This document shows positions 26,452 to 34,555 of a stretch of DNA of 64,000 bases, piece after piece (positions within the stretch are counted from its first letter, which is position 1; every line of letters starts with the position of its first letter). Source of the stretch: Acidovorax sp. Leaf160 (GTDB taxonomy: Bacteria > Pseudomonadota > Gammaproteobacteria > Burkholderiales > Burkholderiaceae_C); NCBI RefSeq assembly GCF_001424265.1, contig NZ_LMOV01000029.1, positions 91,499 to 155,498 of the forward strand. Reading direction: 5' to 3'. The position numbers and the translations under genes were made by a program. Under the pieces are notes generated by a model that worked only from the letters and a program-made list of their open reading frames with translations, was not told the origin of the DNA and did not search any database.

Positions 26452-27516
26452 ATGCCCGACTTTCGCAGCGATACCGTCACCCAGCCCACTCCCGCCATGC
26501 GCGCGGCCATGCTCGCCGCGCCGCTGGGCGACGACGTGTTCGGCGACGACCCATCCGTCAACGGCCTGCAGGAACATGCCGCCGCGCTGCTGGGCTTCGA
26601 GGCCGCGCTCTTCGCGCCCACCGGCACGCAAACCAACCTGATCGCCCTGATGGGCCACTGCCAGCGCGGCGACGAGGCCATCGTCGGCCAGAGCTGGCAC
26701 ACCTACCGCTGGGAAGGCGGCGGCATGGCGGTGCTCGGTTCGATCCAGCCGCAGCCGGTGGAAAACCAGGCCGACGGCACGCTGGCCCTGGCCGACATCG
26801 CCGCCGCCATCAAGCCGGACGACCCGCACTTCGCGCGCACCCGGCTGGTGGTGCTGGAGAACACCACCGGTGGCCGGGTGCTGCCCACACCCTACGTCGC
26901 GCAGGTGGCTGAGCTGGCCCGTTCGCGCCAGCTGGCCATGCACCTGGACGGCGCGCGCCTTTTCAACGCCGCCGCCGCCAACGCCGAGGCGAACGGCACC
27001 GACGTGTACGACGAAGCCCGGGCGCTGGCCGCGCATTTCGATTCGGTGTCGCTCTGCCTCAGCAAGGGACTGGGCGCGCCGGTGGGCTCGCTGCTGCTGG
27101 GCAGCCGGGACTTCATCGCCCGGGCACGGCGCACGCGCAAGATGCTGGGCGGCGGCATGCGCCAGGCCGGCGTGCTGGCCGCTGCCGGCCAGCACGCGCT
27201 GGAGCACCACGTGCGCCGGCTGGCCGATGACCATGCCCTGCTGCGCCAGCTGGCGGAAGGCCTGGCCGAGGCGGGCCGCAGCCACCCGGTGCTGGCCGGC
27301 CGGCTGGGCGTGGCCTCGGCGAACACCAACATCCTCTTCACCGACCTGCACGCCGACGTGGCTCCGGCCTTCACCGACTGGCTGGCGCGCCACGGCGTGC
27401 GCGTGACCAGCGGCCTCTACGCCGGACAGACCCGCCTGCGCTGGGTGACGCACCTGGACGTCACGCCGCAGCAGGTGGCCGAGGCGCTGGACTGCGTGCA
27501 GAAGTTCAAGGGCTGA
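26452..27516 (+). CDS. ltaE: Low-specificity L-threonine aldolase
   Basis: A 354-residue PLP enzyme cleaving L-threonine (and allo-threonine) to glycine and acetaldehyde. It opens with DFRSDTVTQPTPAMRAAM and GDDVFGDDPSVNGLQEHAAALLG, both diagnostic. The PLP lysine is in LSKGLGAPVGS (about residue 205); HLDGARLFNAAAANA carries the PLP-ring aspartate and the substrate-side arginine region. Length matches the family of about 340-350. The gene stands apart: the efflux operon ends 146 bp before, and yggS follows convergently. The intervening CCCATGCCG repeats have no evident role. Confidence 0.9.
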   Translation: MPDFRSDTVTQPTPAMRAAMLAAPLGDDVFGDDPSVNGLQEHAAALLGFEAALFAPTGTQTNLIALMGHCQRGDEAIVGQSWHTYRWEGGGMAVLGSIQPQPVENQADGTLALADIAAAIKPDDPHFARTRLVVLENTTGGRVLPTPYVAQVAELARSRQLAMHLDGARLFNAAAANAEANGTDVYDEARALAAHFDSVSLCLSKGLGAPVGSLLLGSRDFIARARRTRKMLGGGMRQAGVLAAAGQHALEHHVRRLADDHALLRQLAEGLAEAGRSHPVLAGRLGVASANTNILFTDLHADVAPAFTDWLARHGVRVTSGLYAGQTRLRWVTHLDVTPQQVAEALDCVQKFKG

Positions 27517-27585
27517 GGGGGCCGCCGTGCCTGGAGGCATGGCGGTGCGCCGGGTCGCAGGCCAAGCCAGGCGCGCCCCAGGCGA

Positions 27586-27643
27586 TTGCTATTATTTTTA
27601 TAGCAACATGCGCTGATACAGCAAGCGCCGGAGGCCATTTTTG
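27586..27643. repeat. Dispersed double-palindrome repeat, copy 5
   Basis: TTGCTAT (27586-27592) and ATAGCAA (27600-27606) form a perfect hairpin; then GCGCTGATACAGCAAGCGCC makes the second palindrome, followed by GGAGGCCATTTTTG. This is the best-preserved reverse-oriented copy. It sits between the convergent ltaE and yggS genes, a plausible shared transcript end. Confidence 0.75.
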
Positions 27644-27660
27644 TGTTGAAGCCGGCCGCC

Positions 27661-28395
27661 TCAGCCGGCGGGCGGATAGTGCCGGCCCCCGAAGATGCCG
27701 CTGCCGACGCGCACCATCGTGCTGCCGGCGTGCACCGCGGCCTCCAGGTCGCCGGTCATGCCGAGCGAAAGGGTGTCCACCCGTTCCCAGCCGGGCACCC
27801 CGTCGCTGGCCAGGGCGGCGTGCACCTGAGACCAGACGCTGCGGGCGCGTTCATGCACGGCGCGTTGCGCCTCGAAGCCCTCCAGCGCATCGGGAATGGC
27901 CATCACGCCCCGCAGCGTCAGGCGGGGCAGCTGGGCCACCGCGCGTGCCAGGGCCACGGCCTCGTCCGTGGCCACGCCGGCCTTGGTGGGCCCGCCATCC
28001 ACGTTGACCTGGATGCAGACCTGCAACGGCGCCCGGTCGCCCGGCCGCTGCTCCGACAGGCGCTCGGCGATCTTCAGCCGGTCCACCGTGTGCACCCAGT
28101 CGAAGTGCGCGGCCACCAGCCGCGTCTTGTTGCTCTGCAGGGGGCCGATGCAATGCCATTGCAGCGGCTGCGGCAGACCCATCGCGGCGACCAGCGCGAT
28201 CTTCTCCACCGCTTCCTGCACGTAGTTCTCGCCGAAGGCGGTCTGGCCGGCCAGCGCGGCATCGCGCACGGCCTCCGGCCCGAAGGTCTTGGAGACGGCC
28301 AGCAGCGACACGTCGCCCGCGCTGCGCCCGGCCTGCGCGCAGGCCGCGTCGATGCGGGCACGCACTTGTTGAAGCTTGTTACCAATCGTCGTCAT
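27661..28395 (-). CDS. yggS: YggS family PLP homeostasis protein
   Basis: A 244-residue single-domain PLP-binding protein starting MTTIGNKLQQV. The PLP lysine is in LLAVSKTFGPEAV (about residue 36). The family core FGENYVQEAVEK, WHCIGPLQSNK, VCIQVNVDGGPTKAG and LSLGMTGDLEAAVHAGSTMVRVGSGIFG is complete. YggS/PROSC proteins handle free PLP and affect amino-acid and cofactor balance rather than catalysing a known reaction. It diverges from pilT across 72 bp; linkage of yggS to pil genes is a frequent proteobacterial arrangement. Upstream in-frame sequence runs antisense to pilT and is ignored. Confidence 0.9.
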   Translation of the reverse strand: MTTIGNKLQQVRARIDAACAQAGRSAGDVSLLAVSKTFGPEAVRDAALAGQTAFGENYVQEAVEKIALVAAMGLPQPLQWHCIGPLQSNKTRLVAAHFDWVHTVDRLKIAERLSEQRPGDRAPLQVCIQVNVDGGPTKAGVATDEAVALARAVAQLPRLTLRGVMAIPDALEGFEAQRAVHERARSVWSQVHAALASDGVPGWERVDTLSLGMTGDLEAAVHAGSTMVRVGSGIFGGRHYPPAG

Positions 28396-28467
28396 AATGT
28401 TCAGGCCAAGGGTACCAAAAGGCATCCGGCGCACAGACGACCGTATCCATACGACCGAGGGAATCCC

Positions 28468-29511
28468 GTGGACATCACCCAGCTGCTCGCCTTCAGCGTG
28501 AAGAACAAGGCATCCGACCTGCATCTCTCGGCCGGCCTGCCACCCATGATCCGGGTGCACGGCGACGTGCGCCGCATCAACGTCGATGCACTCGACCACA
28601 AGACGGTGCATGCCATGGTGTACGACATCATGAGCGACGCGCAGCGCAAGGCGTATGAAGAGTTCCTCGAGGTCGACTTCTCGTTCGAGATCGAGGGCCT
28701 GGCGCGGTTTCGCGTCAACGCCTTCAACCAGAACCGCGGCGCCGCCGCCGTGTTCCGGACCATCCCCAGCAAGATCCTCACGCTGGAGCAGCTGAACGCC
28801 CCCAAGATCTTCGCCGACCTGGCGCTGAAGCCGCGCGGCCTGGTGCTGGTGACGGGGCCGACCGGCTCGGGCAAGTCCACCACGCTGGCGGCCATGGTCA
28901 ACTACCTGAACGAGAGCGAGTACGGGCACATCCTGACGGTGGAAGACCCGATCGAATTCGTGCACGAATCGAAGAAGTGCCTGATCAACCAGCGCGAAGT
29001 GGGGCCGATGACGCTCTCGTTCGCGGCGGCGCTCAAGTCCGCCCTGCGCGAGGACCCGGACGCCATCCTGGTGGGCGAAATGCGCGATCTGGAAACCATC
29101 CGCCTGGCCATGACCGCGGCGGAAACGGGCCACCTGGTGTTCGGCACGCTGCACACCTCCAGCGCCGCCAAGACCATCGACCGGATCATCGACGTGTTCC
29201 CCGCCGAGGAAAAGGAAATGGTGCGCGCCATGCTGTCCGAATCGCTGCAGGCCGTGATCTCGCAGACGCTCTGCAAGACCAAGGACGGTTCGGGCCGCGT
29301 GGCGGCGCACGAGATCATGCTGGGCACCAGCGCCATCCGCAACCTGATCCGCGAGGCCAAGGTGGCGCAGATGTATTCCACCATCCAGACCAGCAACAGC
29401 GTGGGCATGCAGACGCTGGACCAGAACCTGACCGACCTGGTGCGGCGCAACGTCATCAGCCCGGCCGAAGCGCGCAGCAAGGCCAAGATTCCGGACAACT
29501 TCCCCGGCTGA
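28468..29511 (+). CDS. pilT: Type IV pilus retraction ATPase PilT (GTG start)
   Basis: A 347-residue hexameric motor depolymerising type IV pili in twitching and DNA uptake. It begins MDITQLLAFSVKNKASDLHLS, read from a GTG at 28468 with GAGGG seven bases before it. No ATG fits the conserved N-terminus. Walker A is GPTGSGKST (about residue 130); the Asp box (VEDPIEFVH), Walker B region (ILVGEMRD) and His box (HLVFGTLHTSSAAKTIDR) follow. AIRNLIRE is the C-terminal PilT signature needed for retraction. It heads a pilT-cyclic-nucleotide-binding-pilU operon. Confidence 0.95.
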   Translation: MDITQLLAFSVKNKASDLHLSAGLPPMIRVHGDVRRINVDALDHKTVHAMVYDIMSDAQRKAYEEFLEVDFSFEIEGLARFRVNAFNQNRGAAAVFRTIPSKILTLEQLNAPKIFADLALKPRGLVLVTGPTGSGKSTTLAAMVNYLNESEYGHILTVEDPIEFVHESKKCLINQREVGPMTLSFAAALKSALREDPDAILVGEMRDLETIRLAMTAAETGHLVFGTLHTSSAAKTIDRIIDVFPAEEKEMVRAMLSESLQAVISQTLCKTKDGSGRVAAHEIMLGTSAIRNLIREAKVAQMYSTIQTSNSVGMQTLDQNLTDLVRRNVISPAEARSKAKIPDNFPG

Positions 29512-29579
29512 CGCTTCGCGCCCCACCCCGCGCCCACCCCCCAAGATTTCAGCGGCCAGCCCGCACACGGAGCATTCCC

Positions 29580-30212
29580 ATGAAAGGCATCCTCGGACTT
29601 CTGAAGTCCAAGTCGCGCGCCAAGGGCGCGGAAGAACACGCCGATTCGGTGTTCTTCACCACCGCCTTCGCCGGCCAGGGCGTGGACAGCGCCATGCTGG
29701 TGCCGTGGGAGGCGCGCGCGGTCGAGGTCGGCGCCAAGCGGCTGCCCGCCAGCCGGGGCGGCAAGCTGCTGCAGGCGCTCTGGTCGAAGGACAAGTACAT
29801 GGCGCACCTGGACAAGGACGCCGTGGAGCGCATGGAGCGCTTCTTCCAGTTCGCGGCCATTCCCGCGTCGCGCGACGTGATCCGCCAGGAAGAGTACGGC
29901 AACTTCATGGTGGTGCTGCTGACCGGCACCATCGCCGTGGACCGCACCCAGCCCTGGGGCGAGCACCTGCGCCTGGCCGAGACCCGGCCCGGGGACATCC
30001 TGGGCGAGATGTCGCTGCTGGACAGCGGCATCCGCTTTTCCTCGTGCACCACGCTCACCGACTGCGAGATCGCCGTGCTGAGCGCCGAGGCCATGGACGA
30101 GATGATGAGCAAGGATCCGCAGCTGGCCGCGAGCCTGGTGGCCCTGCTGGCGCGCAAGCTCTCGCAGCGCCTGCGCGTGGTGAGCGCGCGCCTGAGCGAA
30201 GGCCAGAAATGA
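29580..30212 (+). CDS. Cyclic-nucleotide-binding domain protein between pilT and pilU
   Basis: A 210-residue protein starting MKGILGLLKSKSR. The second half is a cyclic-nucleotide-binding domain: EEYGNFMVVLLTGTIAVDR strands, then the phosphate-binding cassette PGDILGEMSLLDSGIRFSSCTTLTD (Gly-Glu and the Arg are present, the latter in GIRFSS), then LAASLVALLARKLSQRLRVV as the C-helix. The N-terminal 80 residues have no recognisable fold. No DNA-binding domain is present, so it is not a CRP-type regulator. It sits 68 bp after pilT and 25 bp before pilU in one transcriptional direction, suggesting a nucleotide-responsive control of pilus retraction. That role is inferred from context. Confidence 0.85.
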   Translation: MKGILGLLKSKSRAKGAEEHADSVFFTTAFAGQGVDSAMLVPWEARAVEVGAKRLPASRGGKLLQALWSKDKYMAHLDKDAVERMERFFQFAAIPASRDVIRQEEYGNFMVVLLTGTIAVDRTQPWGEHLRLAETRPGDILGEMSLLDSGIRFSSCTTLTDCEIAVLSAEAMDEMMSKDPQLAASLVALLARKLSQRLRVVSARLSEGQK

Positions 30213-30237
30213 TCGCCGCCCGCCGAGGAGCCTTCTG

Positions 30238-31374
30238 ATGGAGCGCGATCAGGCCAGTAAATTCATCAGCGACCTGCTCAAGCTGATGGTGAGCCGCGGT
30301 GGCAGCGACCTGTTCATCACGGCGGAGTTTCCGCCTGCCATCAAGGTCGATGGCAAGGTGACGAAGGTGTCGCCCCAGCCGCTGACGCCCGCCCACACGC
30401 TGACGCTGGCACGCTCGGTGATGAGCGACAAGCAGGTGGCGGACTTCGAGCGCACCAAGGAATGCAACTTCGCCATATCGCCCGCGGGCATCGGCCGCTT
30501 CCGGGTGAATGCGTTCATCCAGCAAGGGCGCGTGGGCATGGTGATGCGGACCATCCCGCTGACCCTGCCCACCATCGACGGGCTGGGCGTGCCGCAGGTG
30601 CTCAAGGAGGTGGCGCTGGCCAAGCGCGGCCTGTGCATCCTGGTGGGCGCAACGGGTTCGGGCAAGTCCACCACGCTGGCTGCGATGGTGGACTGGCGCA
30701 ACGAGAACTCCTTCGGCCACATCATCACGGTGGAAGACCCGATCGAGTTCGTCCACCCCCACAAGAACTGCGTGGTGACGCAGCGCGAAGTGGGGCTGGA
30801 CACCGACAGCTGGGAAGCGGCCCTGAAGAACACGCTGCGCCAGGCGCCCGACGTCATCCTGATGGGCGAGATCCGCGACCGCGAGACCATGGAGCACGCG
30901 GTGGCGTTCTCCGAGACCGGCCACCTCTGCCTGGCGACACTGCATGCCAACAGCGCCAACCAGGCGCTGGACCGCATCATCAACTTCTTCCCCGAGGAAC
31001 GCCGCACGCAGTTGCTGATGGACCTGTCGCTCAACCTGCGCGGCATGATCTCCCAGCGGCTGATTCCCAAGCAGGACGGCAAGGGCCGCGCCGCTGCGGT
31101 CGAGGTGATGCTCAACACGCCGCTGATCGCCGATCTGATCTTCAAGGGCGAGGTCGCCGAGATCAAGGAGATCATGAAAAAGAGCCGCAACCTGGGCATG
31201 CAGACCTTCGACCAGTCGCTGTTCGATCTGTTCGAGGCCAACGTCATCACCTACGAAGACGCGCTGCGCAACGCCGATTCGGTCAACGATCTGCGCCTGC
31301 AGATCAAGCTGGGCAGCCAGCGCGCCCGCTCGGGCGACCTGGCATCGGGCACGGAGCACTTCGCCATCGTGTGA
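30238..31374 (+). CDS. pilU: Type IV pilus retraction ATPase PilU
   Basis: A 378-residue PilT paralogue starting MERDQASKFISDLLKLMV. Motifs in order are Walker A GATGSGKST (about residue 140), VEDPIEFVHPHKNC, Walker B region VILMGEIRD, His box HLCLATLHANSANQALDRI, and a C-terminal extension beyond PilT (NADSVNDLRLQIKLG). PilU works with PilT to power retraction under load. Upstream AGGAGCC sits close to the ATG. It is the last gene of the pilT operon; the next gene starts 128 bp downstream. Confidence 0.93.
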   Translation: MERDQASKFISDLLKLMVSRGGSDLFITAEFPPAIKVDGKVTKVSPQPLTPAHTLTLARSVMSDKQVADFERTKECNFAISPAGIGRFRVNAFIQQGRVGMVMRTIPLTLPTIDGLGVPQVLKEVALAKRGLCILVGATGSGKSTTLAAMVDWRNENSFGHIITVEDPIEFVHPHKNCVVTQREVGLDTDSWEAALKNTLRQAPDVILMGEIRDRETMEHAVAFSETGHLCLATLHANSANQALDRIINFFPEERRTQLLMDLSLNLRGMISQRLIPKQDGKGRAAAVEVMLNTPLIADLIFKGEVAEIKEIMKKSRNLGMQTFDQSLFDLFEANVITYEDALRNADSVNDLRLQIKLGSQRARSGDLASGTEHFAIV

Positions 31375-31502
31375 CGGCCGCGCAGGCGGATCGGAGCCTG
31401 GTCCGCCAAGCCCTTCTCGGGGGCCGTGCCCCCTGCTGCGCAGGGGCCCGCCGGTATCCATGGCTGGCCCCGCACCGGCCTTTCTGCTAGAACCCTTCTT
31501 CT

Positions 31503-32441
31503 ATGCCAAGCACCAACCCCCGCAACTACGACGCAACCCCTTCCCGCAAGGTCGCCTTTCTCGGCCTGGGTGTCATGGGCTATCCCATGGCCGGCCATCT
31601 GGCGCTGGCCGGCCACGACGTCACCGTCTACAACCGCACCGCCAGCAAATCCATCGCATGGAGCGACGAATTCGCGGCCGCCGGTGCCGTGAAACATGCC
31701 GAAACGCCCCGCGCGGCGGCCCAGGGCGCAGAGATCGTTTTCTGCTGCGTGGGCAACGACGACGACCTGCGCTCCGTGGTGCTGGGTGCCGATGGCGCCT
31801 TCGCCGGCATGCAGCCGGGCGCCATCTTCGTGGACCACACCACGGCCTCGGCCGAGGTGGCGCGCGAGCTGTACGGCGCGGCCCGCACGCTGGGCCTGCA
31901 GTTCATCGACGCACCGGTTTCGGGCGGCCAGGCCGGCGCGCAGAACGGCCAGCTGACGGTGATGTGCGGCGGCGACGCAGCGGCATTCGACGCGGTGCGC
32001 CCCACGGCGATGGCGTTCTCGCGCGCCTTCACCCGCATCGGCGATAGCGGCGCCGGCCAGTTGGCCAAGATGGTCAACCAGATCTGCATCGCGGGCCTGG
32101 TGCAGGGGCTGTCGGAAGCCGTGGCCTTCGGCCAGCACGCCGGGCTGGACATGCCGCTGGTGCTCGACGTGATCGGCAAGGGCGCCGCCCAGAGCTGGCA
32201 GATGGACAACCGCGGCAAGACCATGGTGGAAGGCCGCTTCGACTTCGGCTTCGCCGTGGACTGGATGCGCAAGGATCTGGGCCTGGTGCTCGACGAGGCC
32301 CACCGCAACGGCGCCCGCTTGCCGGTCACCGCCCTGGTGGACCAGTTCTACGCCGACGTGCAGCAGTCGGGCGGCGCGCGCTGGGACACGTCCAGCCTCA
32401 TCACCCGGCTGGGGGTGAACCGGGCGAGCAAGAAGGCCTGA
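31503..32441 (+). CDS. NAD(P)-dependent beta-hydroxyacid dehydrogenase
   Basis: A 312-residue Rossmann enzyme of the 3-hydroxyisobutyrate/6-phosphogluconate dehydrogenase type. The dinucleotide motif GLGVMGYPMAGHLA lies at about residues 22-35. The substrate signature FIDAPVSGGQAGAQNGQLTVMCGG is at about residue 130. The catalytic lysine region GAGQLAKMVNQICIAG lies near 185. The usual reactions are oxidation of 3-hydroxyisobutyrate, tartronate semialdehyde, glyoxylate or related acids; the substrate is undetermined. It follows pilU by 128 bp and is convergent with dolP, with no pathway neighbours. Confidence 0.88.
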   Translation: MPSTNPRNYDATPSRKVAFLGLGVMGYPMAGHLALAGHDVTVYNRTASKSIAWSDEFAAAGAVKHAETPRAAAQGAEIVFCCVGNDDDLRSVVLGADGAFAGMQPGAIFVDHTTASAEVARELYGAARTLGLQFIDAPVSGGQAGAQNGQLTVMCGGDAAAFDAVRPTAMAFSRAFTRIGDSGAGQLAKMVNQICIAGLVQGLSEAVAFGQHAGLDMPLVLDVIGKGAAQSWQMDNRGKTMVEGRFDFGFAVDWMRKDLGLVLDEAHRNGARLPVTALVDQFYADVQQSGGARWDTSSLITRLGVNRASKKA

Positions 32442-32504
32442 CAAGGCCTGACCAGGCGCCAGGGGCCGCGGCGGACCGCCGGCGGCCTGCCGGCCCTGCC
32501 GGCG

Positions 32505-33287
32505 TCAGCGTACCGGCTGGGTGACGACGCCCGTGGCAGGCGCCGGCTGCGTCGCGGGCAGGGGTGCAAGCGGTGCGGACTGCACGCTGCCGCCCGCTGG
32601 CGCAACGCTGGCGGGCGGATAGCTGGCAGCGGCCGGGTCCTGCACCACCGGTGCGGGCTGCTGCTGAGCCCTCACCGCCGCACGGGCCAGCTCTTCCTCC
32701 GACACGATCTCGAACACGCGCACCACCTTGCGCACGCCGTTCACGCCGCGCGCGATGTCGGTGGCACGGGTGGCTTCGCGCTGGGTGACGCGGCCCATCA
32801 GGTAGACGATTTCCCGCTCGGTCACCACCTTGAAGGCGTTGGCCACCAGGTCTTTGGCATCCACCAGGCTGGCGCGGACCTTGCCGGTGATGAAGGTGTC
32901 GTTGGAGCGCTGCGTGAGCGACGAGGGGGCGCCGATGCCCAGTTCGTTCACCACCGAACGCACGTTCTCCACGCCCAGCGCGATCTGTTCGACCCGCTGG
33001 CGGTCTTCGGCGCGCGGGGCTTCGCCGGTGAGCAGCACCTGGCGATTGAAGCTGGTCACATTGACGTGCACGCGGTCGCCCATGGTGTCGCGGATACGGT
33101 TGGCGGTGCGCAGCTCGATGCCTTCGTCCTCCACCTGTGCGCCAGTGGTGCGCCGGTCCGTGGCCACCATTGCGCCCACGACAGCGCCGCCACCGATGAG
33201 GATGGGCGCGCAGGCCGACAGGCCGGCCGCCACCGCGGCGGTGGCGCAGAGCACGCAGGTCGTGCGGCGGAAGGTCTTGAAATTCAT
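32505..33287 (-). CDS. dolP: BON-domain outer-membrane lipoprotein (DolP/YraP-like)
   Basis: A 260-residue lipoprotein; signal peptide and lipobox LSAC (VAAGLSACAPILIGGGAVV, Cys about residue 26). Two BON domains follow: about 60-125 (ELRTANRIRDTMGDRVHVNVTSFNRQVLLTGEA) and about 130-205 (NDTFITGKVRASLVDAKD, then VYLMGRVTQREATRATDIARGVNGVRKVVRVFEI). The C-terminal 50 residues are Pro/Ala-rich and longer than in E. coli DolP (191 aa). DolP supports BAM and outer-membrane integrity at division sites. Its ATG overlaps the diaA stop (ATGA at 33284-33287), so the two are translationally coupled. Confidence 0.9.
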   Translation of the reverse strand: MNFKTFRRTTCVLCATAAVAAGLSACAPILIGGGAVVGAMVATDRRTTGAQVEDEGIELRTANRIRDTMGDRVHVNVTSFNRQVLLTGEAPRAEDRQRVEQIALGVENVRSVVNELGIGAPSSLTQRSNDTFITGKVRASLVDAKDLVANAFKVVTEREIVYLMGRVTQREATRATDIARGVNGVRKVVRVFEIVSEEELARAAVRAQQQPAPVVQDPAAASYPPASVAPAGGSVQSAPLAPLPATQPAPATGVVTQPVR

Positions 33288-33880
33288 AGCGGTATCTCCT
33301 GTTCACCAAGTAACTGGGCGTCCACCCCGTCGCAAAGGCAGTGCAGCACCAGGGCGTGCACCTCGCGCACCCGGGCGGCGCGGTCGTGGGGCACGGCGAT
33401 CTGCACGTCCGTTTCGCGCAGCACCGCCGCCAGGGTGCCGCCGGTGCGGCCGCAGAGCGCCACCACCGTCATGTCGCGTTCATGGGCGGCCTGCACCGCC
33501 TCCAGCACCACGGCGTCTTCACCGCTGACGGAAAGCGCCACCAGCACGTCGCCGGCCTGGCCGAGCGCGCGCACCTGCCGCGCGAGGGCGGCGGAGTCGG
33601 GCTCATCCGATCCGGCGCCCATCCAGGTGTTGCCGGGCACCAGCGCGAGTGCGGCCAGTTCGGGCCGCTCGCGCTCGAAGCCGCCCACGCACAGTGCGGC
33701 GAACAGCTGGGCATCGGCGGCGGAGGGCCCGCTGCCGCAGGCCAGCACCTTGGCGCCGCTGGTCACGCAGGCGAGGATGGCCTGGATGGCGGAGCCGATG
33801 GGGTGGCTGAGCGCCTGGGCGGCCTGGTATTTCAGGTCGGCGCTGTCGATGAAGTGCTGTTGGATGCGTTGCTCGAGCAT
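33284..33880 (-). CDS. diaA: SIS-domain protein DiaA / phosphoheptose-isomerase-like
   Basis: A 198-residue SIS-fold protein with VLACGSGPSAADAQLFAALCVGGFERERPELAALAL (about 45-80) and ALSVSGEDAVVLEAVQAA (about 112-130). Sequence alone cannot fully separate DiaA from GmhA. The context (yraN above, dolP overlapping below, rsmI diverging, as in the E. coli yraL-yraP region) points to DiaA, which binds DnaA and promotes timely replication initiation. Length equals E. coli DiaA (196). The start MLEQRIQQHF resembles DiaA's own N-terminus. Confidence 0.82.
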   Translation of the reverse strand: MLEQRIQQHFIDSADLKYQAAQALSHPIGSAIQAILACVTSGAKVLACGSGPSAADAQLFAALCVGGFERERPELAALALVPGNTWMGAGSDEPDSAALARQVRALGQAGDVLVALSVSGEDAVVLEAVQAAHERDMTVVALCGRTGGTLAAVLRETDVQIAVPHDRAARVREVHALVLHCLCDGVDAQLLGEQEIPL

Positions 33881-34060
33881 GGGGCGTGGATGATACCCAA
33901 GCGCGTGGGGGCGGTCGGGGCGACCATTTCACCCCAACCACGTCGCCAGACGCCGAAAAACCCGGCTCGCCTGCTTGGAATTTTGTAGCAAAGGGTTGCG
34001 CTGGCGCCGGGACCTGCGCGGAACCCACGCACCGGGTGCATGCGCCCGGGTTGCCGTGCC

Positions 34061-34088
34061 TGCATGACTGCATGACTGCATGACTGCA
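34061..34088. repeat. Octamer tandem repeat (TGCATGAC)3
   Basis: Three tandem TGCATGAC units plus TGCA lie in the 231-bp gap between yraN and diaA, just after the yraN stop. It is a short simple-sequence tract without obvious regulatory content, useful as a variable locus. Confidence 0.8.
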
Positions 34089-34111
34089 CGCACGCGCTCG
34101 GCGCGCCCGGT

Positions 34112-34555
34112 TCAGTCCGCGTCGAAGGCGCCGCGCAGCCATTCGATCGGTGCACCCGCCGCACCTTCGAGCAGCACCGCGTCGAAGCGACAGGCGGGAG
34201 GTGCTGGCCAGCGCATGAGGTAATGGCGCGCAGCGAGCACGATGCGCTGCTGCTTGATGTGGCCAATGCTGCCGCCCGCGCCCCCGAAGCCCCGGCCGGC
34301 GCGGCTGCGGACCTCGACGAACACCAGAGTGCCGTCGCGCTCGCGCATGACGAGGTCGATTTCGCCGCCGCCGCGGCCCGGCGTCCGATAATTGCGTTCC
34401 ACCAATGTCAGCCCGGCGGCCCGCAGATGCGCCAGCGCGCGGTCTTCCGCTGCGTTGCCCTGATCTCGCGTGGTGCGCGCCGCCTTCTTCGCCGGCTCGT
34501 CCGCCGTGGCGGCCCGGTCCGCTCCCCTGCCGAAGTTCTTGCCAAGGAATCCCAT
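34112..34555 (-). CDS. yraN: UPF0102 family putative endonuclease
   Basis: A 147-residue protein with the restriction-endonuclease-like fold signature: GNAAEDRALAHLRAAGLTLVERNY, then GGGEIDLVMRERDGTLVFVEVRSR (Glu, Asp and Glu-x-Lys/Arg-type active residues) at about 62-90, and KQQRIVLAARHYL. Function is unproven; the family is implicated in DNA processing. The N-terminus has about 30 extra residues (MGFLGKNFGRGADR) before the conserved core. Its start codon shares base 34555 with the TTG start of divergent rsmI, so there is no intergenic space. Confidence 0.88.
   Translation of the reverse strand: MGFLGKNFGRGADRAATADEPAKKAARTTRDQGNAAEDRALAHLRAAGLTLVERNYRTPGRGGGEIDLVMRERDGTLVFVEVRSRAGRGFGGAGGSIGHIKQQRIVLAARHYLMRWPAPPACRFDAVLLEGAAGAPIEWLRGAFDAD

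Noticed and set aside
33881-34111. lpoA remnant between yraN and diaA
   Set aside because: The 231-bp gap has only an octamer repeat and no frame resembling LpoA.
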